Of a stretch of DNA of 64,000 nt, positions 8,254 through 20,750 are shown one piece after another (the stretch's first letter is position 1; every line of letters starts with the position of its first letter). A program made the position numbers and the translations under genes. The stretch is taken from contig JAKLJW010000005.1 of the NCBI GenBank assembly GCA_023150935.1, positions 62,001 to 126,000 on the forward strand. Reading direction: 5' to 3'. The notes below the pieces were generated by a model. The model did not search any database. It worked only from the letters and a program-made list of their open reading frames with translations, and had not been told where the DNA came from. The DNA comes from Candidatus Binatia bacterium. GTDB taxonomy: Bacteria > Desulfobacterota > Binatia > HRBIN30.

Positions 8254-11200
8254 TCAGGGGCCGACGAGTTTGATCGTCGTGACAACGTCGTTGAGTGACG
8301 GGAGGTGAAGACCGGGGAATGCCGTCACCAGCGTCGCCCCGCCGAAGTCGCCCGAGGCGCGCAAAGCGTCGCAATCCACAGACACCCCCGTGACCTGGGC
8401 CGCGCAACCTATCGAACCGCACATGCTACCCGGAGCGATCTTGGCGCCGGCAACGTTGTTTGCGTCGTAGACGCTCGCACTGGCAACGCCGCTGGTGAAG
8501 AACACCGTGGCAGGCGACGGGTCGCTGCGCGTATCGTCGCTTGTGCACAGGGTGTTGTCCGGGCCCTTGTTCGACACGGTCTGGATCGAGATCGTTTGCG
8601 TAATGCGCATCGCACCCGCTCCGAAGACGCCGCTCTCCACGTACTCCGTGGGGCTATTGCAGACACCCGTGTGGGTTCCTGACGAGCAGGGGTTGCCCTC
8701 GACGCAGGCGGCAGAGATAGAGCCATCGGGCGCCGTGCGCGTATCGTCGCACTCCGGATCGTCCGGGAGGCCAAGCGCACTGCCGCTGTTACCCGGGTTG
8801 CCCGGGGTCGTGTTGTGATCGCGGTTCACGGAGATGTCACGGTCAGGTGCGCCGCCATCGCAATCGACGGTCCCGAGGCCGTCGCTCACGGCGGTGATGC
8901 AGATGCCGACGACGCCGGGCAGAGTCAGGGTCACGGGATTGAAGTTGACGCCCTCCTTGGCAATGACCACCGGGGCGATACCGCTGCTGTTGGGAGCCCC
9001 GAACTGAATGCCGAGGCTGCCGGTGAGGTTTAACGGCAGGCGGAACGCCGTGGACTGCAGCGCCGCCTGGCTCCCGGCAGCCAGGGTGAGCGTATGCTGG
9101 CCGATAGCCGGGGTGCCACCCGGCGTGATCGTAGGCGTGCGGGTGGTCGTCGGAGTTGGCGTGAAAGGAATGGGCGGTGTGTTGGTCGGCGTACCGGTCA
9201 CCGTGGGCGTTCGCGTCGGCTGCGGGGTGTGGGTCCTGGTCGGCGTGGCAGACGGCGGCGGCGGCGTGAAGCTCAGATAGAGACCGGCGCAACTAACGTT
9301 GTACCCGGAGCCGATGCCATAGATCTGCGTTCCCTGGAAGGGCGGCAGCGGAACCTCGGCGAACAGACCGCCGAGGGCGCTGGCGGCCTGCGGAAAGACG
9401 GCGAGCACGCCAGCGGCGAAGCTGTCTTCGTCGGCCCCAATCGGATTGGCCGTGACCTTGAGATCGCGAATGGTCAGCGCCCCGACGGAAGGAGAAATCC
9501 GGTCGCCGGCGGCCCCGAGGGTGATGGGGAACTCGAACGTAATCGTCGCGGATACCAGGGGCATCGGCGTGCCGCCGTTGTCCCCGATGGCGTCGAGTTG
9601 GTAGTTGGGAACGACCAGTACGATGTCGCCTGGCTCACCCGTGAGCGGCGGCCGCGCCACGGCAGCGACGGTGGGCCGGAGTTGGAGGGTCACCGGGCAG
9701 CCGTCCGGACTCGGGTTACCGCAGGCGCTGAGGTAGGACGGGTCGCCGAAAAGCAGGCTGATCATTCCGGTCGTCAACGGGACGGCCGGGCCGCCGTTGG
9801 GATCGGGGAGTTCCGTGAGGTTCTGGTTGAAGCTGCCCGCCAGCATGAAGGCGGCCATGAATCGGTTCAGGAAGCCGTCGGAGAGGCAGAACGCCAGATC
9901 GTACGGGGTCGATGTGCCGGGCATATTGGGCCCGAGCACCGGCGCACCCGGAGCGCTCGGAAGCAGTGTGTGAGTAATAGGCGGGGCATCGGGCGCCGGG
10001 GAAAGGGCTATCACGTTGGAGGCCACTTTGAAGGTGATGCCGTCGGAGTCCTCCGGCACCGAAGTGTAGAGGGCATCGATCAGCACATTGAGGGCGCTTC
10101 CCAGCGGGCCGGCGATGTCGATCCCCGCTAGTGCCTGATTCAGGCCACCGGGGAGCGCTCCGGCGATCTGGTCGCGGAAGGCGCTCTGGAGTTCGGCCTT
10201 AACGTCGACGATCAAGCCGGCGAGGTCGCAGATTCCGAGGCCGCCGGTGAGCACGGCGTTATCGTTGACGAACGTCGTACCGATCGAGTTCGTGAGTGCG
10301 GTCAAGCCGTCGCCGATCGGCGGCAGGGGCTCGACGTTGGCGTTGTACGCGATGCTCACGAGCTGCGCATCGTATTCGAGGTCGCAGGTGATGCCGAGGA
10401 AACCGGAGTCGACTCCCTCGATGGTCATCGAGAGGTTGGGGAGGTCGATCTGCAGCAGCGCGGAGTTGGTGCCGATAGCGGCGATGTTGGCGCCGATGGT
10501 CCCGTAGCTGAACTCGGTGATCGTTCCGCCGTTGACCTCCTGACCCTGCAAGTTGAGCTGGCTTTGCAGTTCGCCAAGGATGAGGTTGCGGATCGCTCCG
10601 AGACCGGTGTTGTTGATCCGGTTCGAGTTGCCGTCGGGGACGCGGCTGGTCAACGGCCATGCCGTACCCTTGAGCACGACGATCGTATCGCGCTTCTCGG
10701 TGCCGAGTCCGAAGGACTGCACTTTCGCTTCGACCACCTGCACTGACGAGGATCCGAGCGGAACCGTGGTCGAGAACTCGCCGGTGGTGGGATTAAAGCT
10801 GGTGGCTGCGCCGTTGATCAACAGGACGCTCGCTTTGGACAGGTCGCCGATTATGGTGCCGGAGAGCGGGATCGAACCGGCACCGGTTATCGTGCCCGTT
10901 GCCGGCGATTGGATGACAACATCGGGTGCGAGGTTGCCGAGGTTGAATCTGACGTTCGTAGCGCCCACGACGTTACTGATGTAGGTGCGGGCGCGCAGCG
11001 GGATGGTGAAAAGGGTTTCCTGGGGGTTGGCGACGGAGAGCGACCGTTCGAAGCGGCCCGTGCCGGGGTTGTAAGGAGCGTCTTCGTCGTCGACCTCCAT
11101 CGAGATGACGTGACCCGCATGCGGAACGTTGGACACGGTAGCCGAGACGGGCACGACGGCCGGCAGGGAAGGGGGCGTAATCAGGGTGCCGGCGATCGGG

Positions 11201-11871
11201 GACACGACCGTGACACCGGGGTTCGGACCCGGCGTAAGGGCGTTGACGACGCGCTGCGCACCGGCGCGCATGGTGTCGAGGTGGGTGCCGATATCGCCGA
11301 CCAGCGTGGCGATATCGGCCGCCGCGCAGCGTTTGTTTACGTTCGCTTCTGCCTTCACCCAGGCGGCGTTCACCGCTAGAGTGTCGCCACTGGTGCAACC
11401 GGTCCCGCACTTGAGGAGCCGCTTAATCATCTTCTTGCCGGCGGTAGCCGCCTGCTTGGCGATGCGGCTGGCGCACCTGAGTTGCGTATCGGACAAGACG
11501 CCGGGTTCGCGCCCGAACACCGCGTCCGTGGTCTGACGGCCCTCGCCGGTGGCAAAGCCCGCAAGACGCGCGACCATCGAGTCGTTGGAGCTGAAGCCGA
11601 AACCGGTGGCGTCGCTATCGCTACACGCCTTCAGGAGACCCATTTGCGTCGCCGCCAGTCGCGTCTGCACCGTCGCGTCACGCAACGGCCGGCTGCAGGA
11701 ACTACCGCCAGCAACTGCCTTGGAGCACTTCTCGAAATCGCGGCTTGCGCTGCCGTACATGCTTGCCAGCCTGCCGGCGACCGTGCGACGGCAATCGGCA
11801 TGAGCCGAACTCGGCAGGGCGAGCATTACGCCAACCGTTGAGCAAAGAAGAAGAGCGCCGACCCGCTTCAT
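8254..11871 (-). CDS. Large secreted Cys-rich protein with Ig-like segments and Thr-Pro linker
   Basis: The start at 11871 is chosen for the GGGAGG ribosome site and for the signal peptide that follows (about 25 residues ending SSAHA); the frame is open further upstream without signals. The 1205-residue product begins with a helical region of spaced Cys and Lys/Ala (about 26-205). Beta-rich segments resembling bacterial Ig/filamin-like repeats follow (about 210-480), then a long region with a lipid-binding flavour (about 480-860). A Thr-Pro linker covers about 867-915, and a Cys-containing C-terminal beta domain closes the protein. It is presumably exported to the cell surface or medium. It follows another secreted Cys-rich gene by 88 bases on the same strand, so both may be expressed together. 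I do not recognise a catalytic site. Confidence 0.75.
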   Translation of the reverse strand: MKRVGALLLCSTVGVMLALPSSAHADCRRTVAGRLASMYGSASRDFEKCSKAVAGGSSCSRPLRDATVQTRLAATQMGLLKACSDSDATGFGFSSNDSMVARLAGFATGEGRQTTDAVFGREPGVLSDTQLRCASRIAKQAATAGKKMIKRLLKCGTGCTSGDTLAVNAAWVKAEANVNKRCAAADIATLVGDIGTHLDTMRAGAQRVVNALTPGPNPGVTVVSPIAGTLITPPSLPAVVPVSATVSNVPHAGHVISMEVDDEDAPYNPGTGRFERSLSVANPQETLFTIPLRARTYISNVVGATNVRFNLGNLAPDVVIQSPATGTITGAGSIPLSGTIIGDLSKASVLLINGAATSFNPTTGEFSTTVPLGSSSVQVVEAKVQSFGLGTEKRDTIVVLKGTAWPLTSRVPDGNSNRINNTGLGAIRNLILGELQSQLNLQGQEVNGGTITEFSYGTIGANIAAIGTNSALLQIDLPNLSMTIEGVDSGFLGITCDLEYDAQLVSIAYNANVEPLPPIGDGLTALTNSIGTTFVNDNAVLTGGLGICDLAGLIVDVKAELQSAFRDQIAGALPGGLNQALAGIDIAGPLGSALNVLIDALYTSVPEDSDGITFKVASNVIALSPAPDAPPITHTLLPSAPGAPVLGPNMPGTSTPYDLAFCLSDGFLNRFMAAFMLAGSFNQNLTELPDPNGGPAVPLTTGMISLLFGDPSYLSACGNPSPDGCPVTLQLRPTVAAVARPPLTGEPGDIVLVVPNYQLDAIGDNGGTPMPLVSATITFEFPITLGAAGDRISPSVGALTIRDLKVTANPIGADEDSFAAGVLAVFPQAASALGGLFAEVPLPPFQGTQIYGIGSGYNVSCAGLYLSFTPPPPSATPTRTHTPQPTRTPTVTGTPTNTPPIPFTPTPTTTRTPTITPGGTPAIGQHTLTLAAGSQAALQSTAFRLPLNLTGSLGIQFGAPNSSGIAPVVIAKEGVNFNPVTLTLPGVVGICITAVSDGLGTVDCDGGAPDRDISVNRDHNTTPGNPGNSGSALGLPDDPECDDTRTAPDGSISAACVEGNPCSSGTHTGVCNSPTEYVESGVFGAGAMRITQTISIQTVSNKGPDNTLCTSDDTRSDPSPATVFFTSGVASASVYDANNVAGAKIAPGSMCGSIGCAAQVTGVSVDCDALRASGDFGGATLVTAFPGLHLPSLNDVVTTIKLVGP

Positions 11872-11959
11872 CACGCAGCCTCCCGGAATCTGGACGGAAG
11901 GGGGGGAACCCACGCCGCCCCCCGTCTGCCGTTTTATCGAGCCAGACACAATGCTCCGC

Positions 11960-14092
11960 TCAGCAATTCTCGTCGACCTTACGGCCTGCCGTTCCCGTGT
12001 TTCCGGCCGACGAACCGCCCGAGCCGGCCGTACCGGTCGTGATCGTATTACCGCTTCTGGCAACTGAGGCGCCGTTGCCGCAGACTACACCTATGGTCGG
12101 TCCGCCGCCGCCGCCGCCGCCATGGCCACCACGACCGCCGTTGCTTCCACTGCCGCCGTTCGCTCCCGGACGCGAATCGTCTTCGCCGCTACCGCCGAAT
12201 CCGCCGGCCGACCCTGAACCTCCGTTGCCGCCGGTGCCGCCCGCGCCGCCGGTGCCGCCGCTGCCGGTGGTGATGGTAGTGTTCTCGACAGTCGCCGAGC
12301 CCCCGTACACCCAGACGCCGAAAGAGCCGCCGGCGCCGGTCCCGCCGGACGCATACGTCCCGGCGCAGCCGCCGGCGCCACCGCCACCACCGGCGCCACC
12401 ATAGCTGTTGCACCACGAGTCGCCGCCGCCACCGCCGCTACCGCCGCCGCCGCCGCTGCCGGAGGAACCGTTGACGCCCGAACTGCCGTTTGACGGCGTG
12501 TATGTGGTCCCGAACGTGCCGAAATCGCCGCCGGAGGTGCCGTTGGCGCCGGCTGCTCCGGGAGATGTGGCGTTGCCACCGGCATTGGCGGTGCCGAAAC
12601 AGTTACCGGTAGCCGCGCCGCCCGAGCCGCCATACGAACCCTGGCCGGACCCTCCTCCACCGCCGGTGGGACCGTCGCAGTGCCCGCCGCCGCCGCCGGA
12701 GCCGCCCTGGGTGCCGCTGGAGCAGTACGGGTTACTGGCGCCGCTGCCGCCGCTCGGCCGCCCGCAAGTTGAGCAGGTAGTCGTTGAGTTCTCGCAGCCG
12801 TTCACCCCGTTGCCGCCGTTCGAAGGAGCGCTCGAACCCGCTGAGCCGTTGCTCCCGGAACTGCCGCCGCCGGCGCTGCCGGCGTAAATCGTGCAGTCAC
12901 GTATGACCACGCCGCTCGGCCAGAGCAAGCGCACGCCGTACGAGCTGGCCCCCGTGGCTAACGTGCTGGCGGCGTGAATCGTGAGGCCCTCCACGGTGGC
13001 GTTGCTTACGCTACTGCCGAGCATGCCGGTCGTGGAGGAACTGAATACGGCCGTGGCCGTACCGTCGCGCTGCCAATAGTTTCCGCTGTTGAAGCCGCCA
13101 AGCAGATTGATGTTACTCTGGAGAGTGATCGTCTCCGTGTACGCACTGACGCCGTCGATGTAGATGTCCGACTTGCTATTCGCGGCGGCATAGGTGATGC
13201 CAGCGCCGATGGTGTCGAACGGGTTCGTGACAGTTCCATCGCCTCCCGCACTCCCTACCGCACTGGAAACGAATACGGCCTCGGGCTCTGGGAAATAGAT
13301 GTCGTCGAACAGCGAGTCGGCGTAGTCCTCCACCGCCGCCTGAATGCACGCTTGCACGCCGAGCACAGATGTGTCGCACGTCGTCAGATTGCCGTATGCG
13401 CTAGGGTCGCACTTGGCGATGAGTTGCTTGGCCTTCACGAGTGCCTTGAAGACCTTCTGGTCGGTCCCCGTTTGTGCGACCCGGCAATCGGCGGCGGCCG
13501 GCGCGAGATCTTCCTCGTACTGGCACTTCTGCTGTTCCTTGGCGCGGGTGTTGAAATACTTGCGCAAGGCGCCGCCAATCAGAGACTGGCACCTGGTACG
13601 CGGGTCGCTGCCCGATCCGGGGATGGGCGGATTGGGTCCATAGGCTTCGCCCATGGCCGTGGCGTTGAGAGCCTTGACGCGGCAGGTAATACACTGCGCC
13701 ACGGAATTGGGGTCGTTGACGTAGTTGATAGGACCGATCGACTCGCAAGGGGCGGGGCAGAGCACGTAGCCGTTGTCGAACGGCGTCGACGCGGCGGCGC
13801 AGCCCTTGGCGATCTTCGCTTCGAGCTTGGCCTCGATCGTTGCCACCTTCAGTGCGCCCGGCAACTGCAACGGATCGTTGCAGTCGGTGGTATCGAGAAT
13901 CCTACCCACCATACGCGCCTTGTGGCACTTGATCTTCTCCTTGATCAGCGTGTCCGCAAGCTGCTTGGCTGCCTTGCCGATCTCTTTTCGACAGATGGCG
14001 TCCACGCTGGCGAGTTGCGCCGACGCTGCCGCCGGCCACAAGCACGCAAGTACCGCCAGTGCACCAAGACCAAGACCTGTTCGTGTCTGCAT
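11960..14092 (-). CDS. Secreted Cys-rich / beta-helix protein with long Gly-Ser tail
   Basis: The ATG at 14092 has GGGGGAG close upstream and opens a signal peptide ending ASAQ, so I prefer it to earlier in-frame starts. The 710-residue product has an N-terminal helical domain with many spaced cysteines (about 30-225) and a DUF1565-like right-handed beta-helix start (about 230-400, with the typical INLLGGF turn). From about 404 to 700 it is Gly/Ser-rich, reminiscent of PE_PGRS tails, and it ends in Asn-Cys. It is likely a cell-surface or extracellular structural protein. The Cys-rich module resembles the one in the downstream gene. GGN-rich codons make long false open frames on the other strand. 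Confidence 0.72.
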   Translation of the reverse strand: MQTRTGLGLGALAVLACLWPAAASAQLASVDAICRKEIGKAAKQLADTLIKEKIKCHKARMVGRILDTTDCNDPLQLPGALKVATIEAKLEAKIAKGCAAASTPFDNGYVLCPAPCESIGPINYVNDPNSVAQCITCRVKALNATAMGEAYGPNPPIPGSGSDPRTRCQSLIGGALRKYFNTRAKEQQKCQYEEDLAPAAADCRVAQTGTDQKVFKALVKAKQLIAKCDPSAYGNLTTCDTSVLGVQACIQAAVEDYADSLFDDIYFPEPEAVFVSSAVGSAGGDGTVTNPFDTIGAGITYAAANSKSDIYIDGVSAYTETITLQSNINLLGGFNSGNYWQRDGTATAVFSSSTTGMLGSSVSNATVEGLTIHAASTLATGASSYGVRLLWPSGVVIRDCTIYAGSAGGGSSGSNGSAGSSAPSNGGNGVNGCENSTTTCSTCGRPSGGSGASNPYCSSGTQGGSGGGGGHCDGPTGGGGGSGQGSYGGSGGAATGNCFGTANAGGNATSPGAAGANGTSGGDFGTFGTTYTPSNGSSGVNGSSGSGGGGGSGGGGGDSWCNSYGGAGGGGGAGGCAGTYASGGTGAGGSFGVWVYGGSATVENTTITTGSGGTGGAGGTGGNGGSGSAGGFGGSGEDDSRPGANGGSGSNGGRGGHGGGGGGGPTIGVVCGNGASVARSGNTITTGTAGSGGSSAGNTGTAGRKVDENC

Positions 14093-14449
14093 TTTACTCC
14101 CCCGGTCGGTTACGGTCGCGAATCCAGAGCCCAGCGAGCCCACCATGTATGCGGGATAGCACGTCGCGGATCTTGCTCCTCCCGCATCCGGTAGACACGC
14201 ACCCTCGCACCCCTCGATTACAAGCATGAAAGCCTCTCTCCCCAGCCTGCGACCGTCCAAGAGCCGAGACTTCCAACACTACGTTCTGTCGTCTATCCCG
14301 ACATGGTCGGCTATGTCAACTCGAATCTGCCGCATTGGTCGGGGGCAGAAGTACTTTCCTCGGCGTGCCGTAGTTGTTCACCGCGGGGCATTTTTGACCA
14401 CATCGCCGCTTTGTCGCTAGAAGAGCCGCGTGAATGGAGGGATGAAGCG
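14093..14449. other. Divergent intergenic region between the secreted protein and the crotonase
   Basis: These 357 bases separate two divergent genes. I see no convincing small gene, RNA or repeat in them apart from the candidate promoter noted at 14394-14423. The region is locally less GC-rich than the neighbouring coding DNA, as expected for a promoter region. Confidence 0.5.
14394..14423 (+). promoter_or_regulatory. Candidate sigma-70-like promoter for the crotonase gene
   Basis: TTGACC at 14394-14399 matches the -35 consensus at five of six bases. After 18 bases TAGAAG at 14418-14423 matches the -10 consensus at four of six. It would start transcription near 14430, about 20 bases before the crotonase ATG. 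Sigma specificity in this organism is unknown, so the call is tentative. Confidence 0.3.
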
Positions 14450-15253
14450 ATGGGCTACCAGTTTATCGAGCTGACCCGGGATGCATCGGGAATCGCGACA
14501 CTGATGTTCAACCGCCCCGAGACTCGCAACGCAATGTCGCCGGCGATGGGCGAGGAGGTCGTGCGGGCAGTCGAAGAGCTCCGGCGGGATCACAGCGTTC
14601 GCGTCGTTGTACTTACTGGTAGCGGCAGGGCGTTCAGCTCGGGGGGCGACCTCGGCATGCTGGCGCGCGATTCCGGCGTTCCCGTTCCCGGCGAGACCCC
14701 GACCATGGGCGGCTCGCCCCGGGACTTCTACGCGCGTTACCTGGCTATCCGGCAGTTGCCCATGCCGACGATCGCGGCGATCAACGGGCACGCCATCGGT
14801 GCGGGGCTATGCATCGCTCTGGCATGCGATCTGCGGATTGCTGCCGCAGACGCGAAAATGGGCATGACCTTCACCCGCCTCGGAATCCATCCCGGCATGG
14901 GCGGAACCTTCTTCCTCCCGCGTCTGGTCGGCACGGCGCGGGCGTGCGAGCTGTTCTTCACCGGGCGGGTCTTCGGCGCGGCGGAAGCCGAGCGCCTCGG
15001 GGTGGTCAACCAGACCGTGCCGCGCGCTGAGTTCGACGCCGCCGTGCGCCGGCTGGCTACTGAGATCGCCACTGCCGCGCCCATGGCGGTGCGCATGGTG
15101 AAGCGGGCGATTTACCGGGGTGTCGAGCACTCCCTCGACGACATGCTCGACCTGGAATCCATGCAACAGGCGTTAACCTTTTCTACTGCCGACGCTCGCG
15201 AAGGGGTCACGGCCATTCTCGAGAAACGCGAACCGCGGTTCGTCGGCGGATGA
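14450..15253 (+). CDS. Enoyl-CoA hydratase/isomerase family protein (crotonase)
   Basis: The start at 14450 follows a GGAGGG site and gives a 267-residue protein of normal crotonase length. Two oxyanion-hole segments are visible: AFSSGGDLGML near residue 62 and the NGHAIGAG stretch near residue 110. The HPGMGGTF loop lies near 145. By eye, the position of the first hydratase glutamate (rat Glu144) is not Glu, while the second (ACELFFTG, rat Glu164) is kept. This pattern fits an isomerase or other crotonase activity better than a classic hydratase. It ends six bases from the convergent zinc-ribbon gene. The acyl-CoA substrate is unknown. Confidence 0.88.
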   Translation: MGYQFIELTRDASGIATLMFNRPETRNAMSPAMGEEVVRAVEELRRDHSVRVVVLTGSGRAFSSGGDLGMLARDSGVPVPGETPTMGGSPRDFYARYLAIRQLPMPTIAAINGHAIGAGLCIALACDLRIAAADAKMGMTFTRLGIHPGMGGTFFLPRLVGTARACELFFTGRVFGAAEAERLGVVNQTVPRAEFDAAVRRLATEIATAAPMAVRMVKRAIYRGVEHSLDDMLDLESMQQALTFSTADAREGVTAILEKREPRFVGG

Positions 15254-15258
15254 CCGAC

Positions 15259-15561
15259 TCAGCGTGGCTTGCGGAACAACTGCTCGAGTTGCGTGCGGGC
15301 CCGACCGGTGGGGTTGGCGGCTTCACGCCGGCCACGACGGAAGCGAAAAAAATCGCAGAAGTTCCCGACCTGCTTGTCCACCTGCAACTCGGAGTGGGGT
15401 TCGCGGCAGTGGTTGTGGTACGCCGGGTCGTAGAAATCGCAGTTCAGGCAGCAGTGGAGGTCGGCACCGCAGGCGAGGCACGTATCGCGCCGCCCGACTG
15501 CCAGGGTCGGTCCGATGTCACCGCCGCAACGGTAACAGAATCGTTCGCGCGCTTCGCTCAT
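15259..15561 (-). CDS. Small Cys-rich double zinc-ribbon-like protein
   Basis: The ATG at 15561 has AAGGAAAGG upstream and gives 100 residues. The first half holds several Cys pairs (CYRCGGD, CLACGAD, CCLNC) followed by a His-x-His-Cys cluster and one later Cys, which together look like two zinc-ribbon knuckles. The C-terminal third is basic. Similar small proteins of unknown function occur in deltaproteobacterial genomes. It is divergent from xerC, whose start lies about 100 bases away, and converges on the crotonase. Nucleic-acid or protein binding is plausible but not shown. Confidence 0.65.
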   Translation of the reverse strand: MSEARERFCYRCGGDIGPTLAVGRRDTCLACGADLHCCLNCDFYDPAYHNHCREPHSELQVDKQVGNFCDFFRFRRGRREAANPTGRARTQLEQLFRKPR

Positions 15562-15661
15562 GGGTGAGCGCCTTTCCTTGCCGGCAACCAGGTCGGTTGA
15601 TAGCATGCGAGCTTCCGCGGGTCACGATCGATCCGCTGCGGTCGGGCAAGGAGGGTGGGGC

Positions 15662-16573
15662 ATGCTGCGGTTGATTGCCGAGTTCGAGCGATCGCTGGTC
15701 GTCGAGGAAAACGCCTCGACGCACACGGTGCGCAACTACGTGAGCGATCTGCGGCAGCTTCGCGCCCATCTGTTACGGCAGGGGGTAGGGATCGGTGCCA
15801 CCGGCAAAGACGTGGACCTGACCTGCGTCGACGCCCTGGCGATTCGCGGCTTCCTCGCCGCACTCCTGCGACGAAACCGCAAGAGCTCGGTCGGCCGCAA
15901 ACTGTCAGCCACGAAAGTCTTCTTCCGCTTTCTCGTTCGCCGGGGTCATCTGACTGCCGATCCGACGGTCGGCGTGTCGACGCCGAAGAAGGATCGACAA
16001 CTTCCGGTGCACCTCACGGTCGACGACATGTTTCGTCTTCTGGACGCGCCCTCGCGTCAGACCCCGGCGGGGCTGCGCGATCGGGCGATTCTTGAGGTCA
16101 TGTACTCCTGTGGCTTGCGCGTCAGCGAAGTCGTCAGCCTCGACTGGAGCGACATCGACGTCGAATTGGAGGTTGTCCGCGTGCGCGGTAAGGGCGGGAA
16201 GGAACGGCTGGTGCCGATTGGGCGTCCGGCCCTGGCGGCACTGGCGGCGTACCGCGCCAAACGCGAGGCGCTTTGCCCGCGCCGGCTGTACGATCCCGGG
16301 GCAGTCTGCCTGAATCGCCGCGGGCAGCGCCTCACCACGCGCAGCGTCGCACGCATGGTGGAGGGCTACGTCCTCGCGAGCGGACTGGCAACCAGGGCCA
16401 GCCCGCACGCGTTGCGGCACAGCTTCGCCACGCATCTTCTCAATGCCGGCGCCGATCTGCGTGCCATTCAGGAGCTGCTCGGCCATTCGAGTCTGTCGAC
16501 CACCCAGCGCTATACCCACGTCAACCTCGATCAACTGATGCGCGTCTACGACAAGGCACATCCGCGAGCCTGA
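15662..16573 (+). CDS. xerC: Tyrosine recombinase XerC
   Basis: The ATG at 15662 is set by AAGGAGG at 15649-15655. The 303-residue protein has the SAM-like core-binding domain (about 1-90) and the catalytic domain with the full set Arg153, Lys177, His249, Arg252, His275 and nucleophile Tyr284. Its length and its place directly before hslVU, a classical gene order, point to the chromosome-dimer recombinase XerC acting at dif, not to a phage integrase. It opens a long plus-strand run, and hslV starts 31 bases downstream. XerD and a dif site are not in this window. Confidence 0.92.
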   Translation: MLRLIAEFERSLVVEENASTHTVRNYVSDLRQLRAHLLRQGVGIGATGKDVDLTCVDALAIRGFLAALLRRNRKSSVGRKLSATKVFFRFLVRRGHLTADPTVGVSTPKKDRQLPVHLTVDDMFRLLDAPSRQTPAGLRDRAILEVMYSCGLRVSEVVSLDWSDIDVELEVVRVRGKGGKERLVPIGRPALAALAAYRAKREALCPRRLYDPGAVCLNRRGQRLTTRSVARMVEGYVLASGLATRASPHALRHSFATHLLNAGADLRAIQELLGHSSLSTTQRYTHVNLDQLMRVYDKAHPRA

Positions 16574-16604
16574 TGATACGCGGAAGAGAGGCTCTAACCG
16601 GTTC

Positions 16605-17159
16605 ATGGAACAGCCCAGCGGCTATCCGCCGACTATACGCTCGACGACGATCCTTGCGGTACGGCACCGGGGCAAGGTCGTCGTAGGCGGAGACGGACAG
16701 GTAAGCTTCGGGGCCACGGTGATGAAGCGAACCGCCCACAAGGTGCGCCGCATATACGAGGGCAAGGTACTGGCCGGTTTCGCCGGCGCCAGCGCCGACG
16801 CCTTCACGCTGTTCGACAAGTTCGAGAAACGGCTCGAACAGCACAACGGTAGTCTGCGGCGCGCCGCGGTGGAACTGGCCAAGGACTGGCGCACCGATCG
16901 CGTCCTGCGCCGTCTCGAAGCGCTGCTCATTGCCGCCGATCGCGAAACCCTGCTCGTCATGTCGGGCAGCGGCGATGTCATCGAGCCTGACGACCACGTC
17001 ATCGCCATCGGCTCGGGCGGCAACTACGCCCTCGCCGCCGCGCGGGCGTTGATGAAGCATACCCAGCTCGACGCTCGCACGATCGTGGAAGAGTCGTTGC
17101 GCCTGGCCGCCGAGATCTGCATTTACACCAACGAGCACCTGACGGTGGAAGAGTTGTAG
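16605..17159 (+). CDS. hslV: ATP-dependent protease peptidase subunit HslV
   Basis: HslV is the proteasome-like threonine peptidase of the HslUV cytoplasmic protease. The 184-residue protein aligns with E. coli HslV from its catalytic Thr: residues 14-20 read TTILAVR, so Thr14 becomes the N-terminal nucleophile after removal of a 13-residue leader. That leader is longer than in E. coli, where only Met is removed. The conserved blocks [15 protein letters not shown] and ICIYTNEH are present. hslU follows after 92 bases. A later Met start is not available before the catalytic Thr, so the leader is real or the start codon is non-ATG. Confidence 0.96.
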   Translation: MEQPSGYPPTIRSTTILAVRHRGKVVVGGDGQVSFGATVMKRTAHKVRRIYEGKVLAGFAGASADAFTLFDKFEKRLEQHNGSLRRAAVELAKDWRTDRVLRRLEALLIAADRETLLVMSGSGDVIEPDDHVIAIGSGGNYALAAARALMKHTQLDARTIVEESLRLAAEICIYTNEHLTVEEL

Positions 17160-17251
17160 GGCGTCCTCGTCCGAGCTTCTCAGCCGACGGCCTGCCGTTC
17201 CGTTCCGCCGATCCCCTGACACCCGCAAGCGCCCATGCTAGCTGAATCCAA

Positions 17252-20746
<3,495 letters not shown>

Positions 20747-20750
<4 letters not shown>

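Noticed and set aside
9094..10131. 345-codon plus-strand open frame
   Set aside because: It is opposite the large secreted protein and has a shadow-like Arg/Gly composition.
11745..12887. Pro-rich plus-strand open frames opposite the Gly-rich secreted protein
   Set aside because: Poly-Pro is the expected complement of GGN codons; no signal peptide or start signal fits.
12974..14194. 406-codon plus-strand open frame
   Set aside because: It lies opposite the secreted Cys-rich protein, whose signal peptide and ribosome site are convincing.
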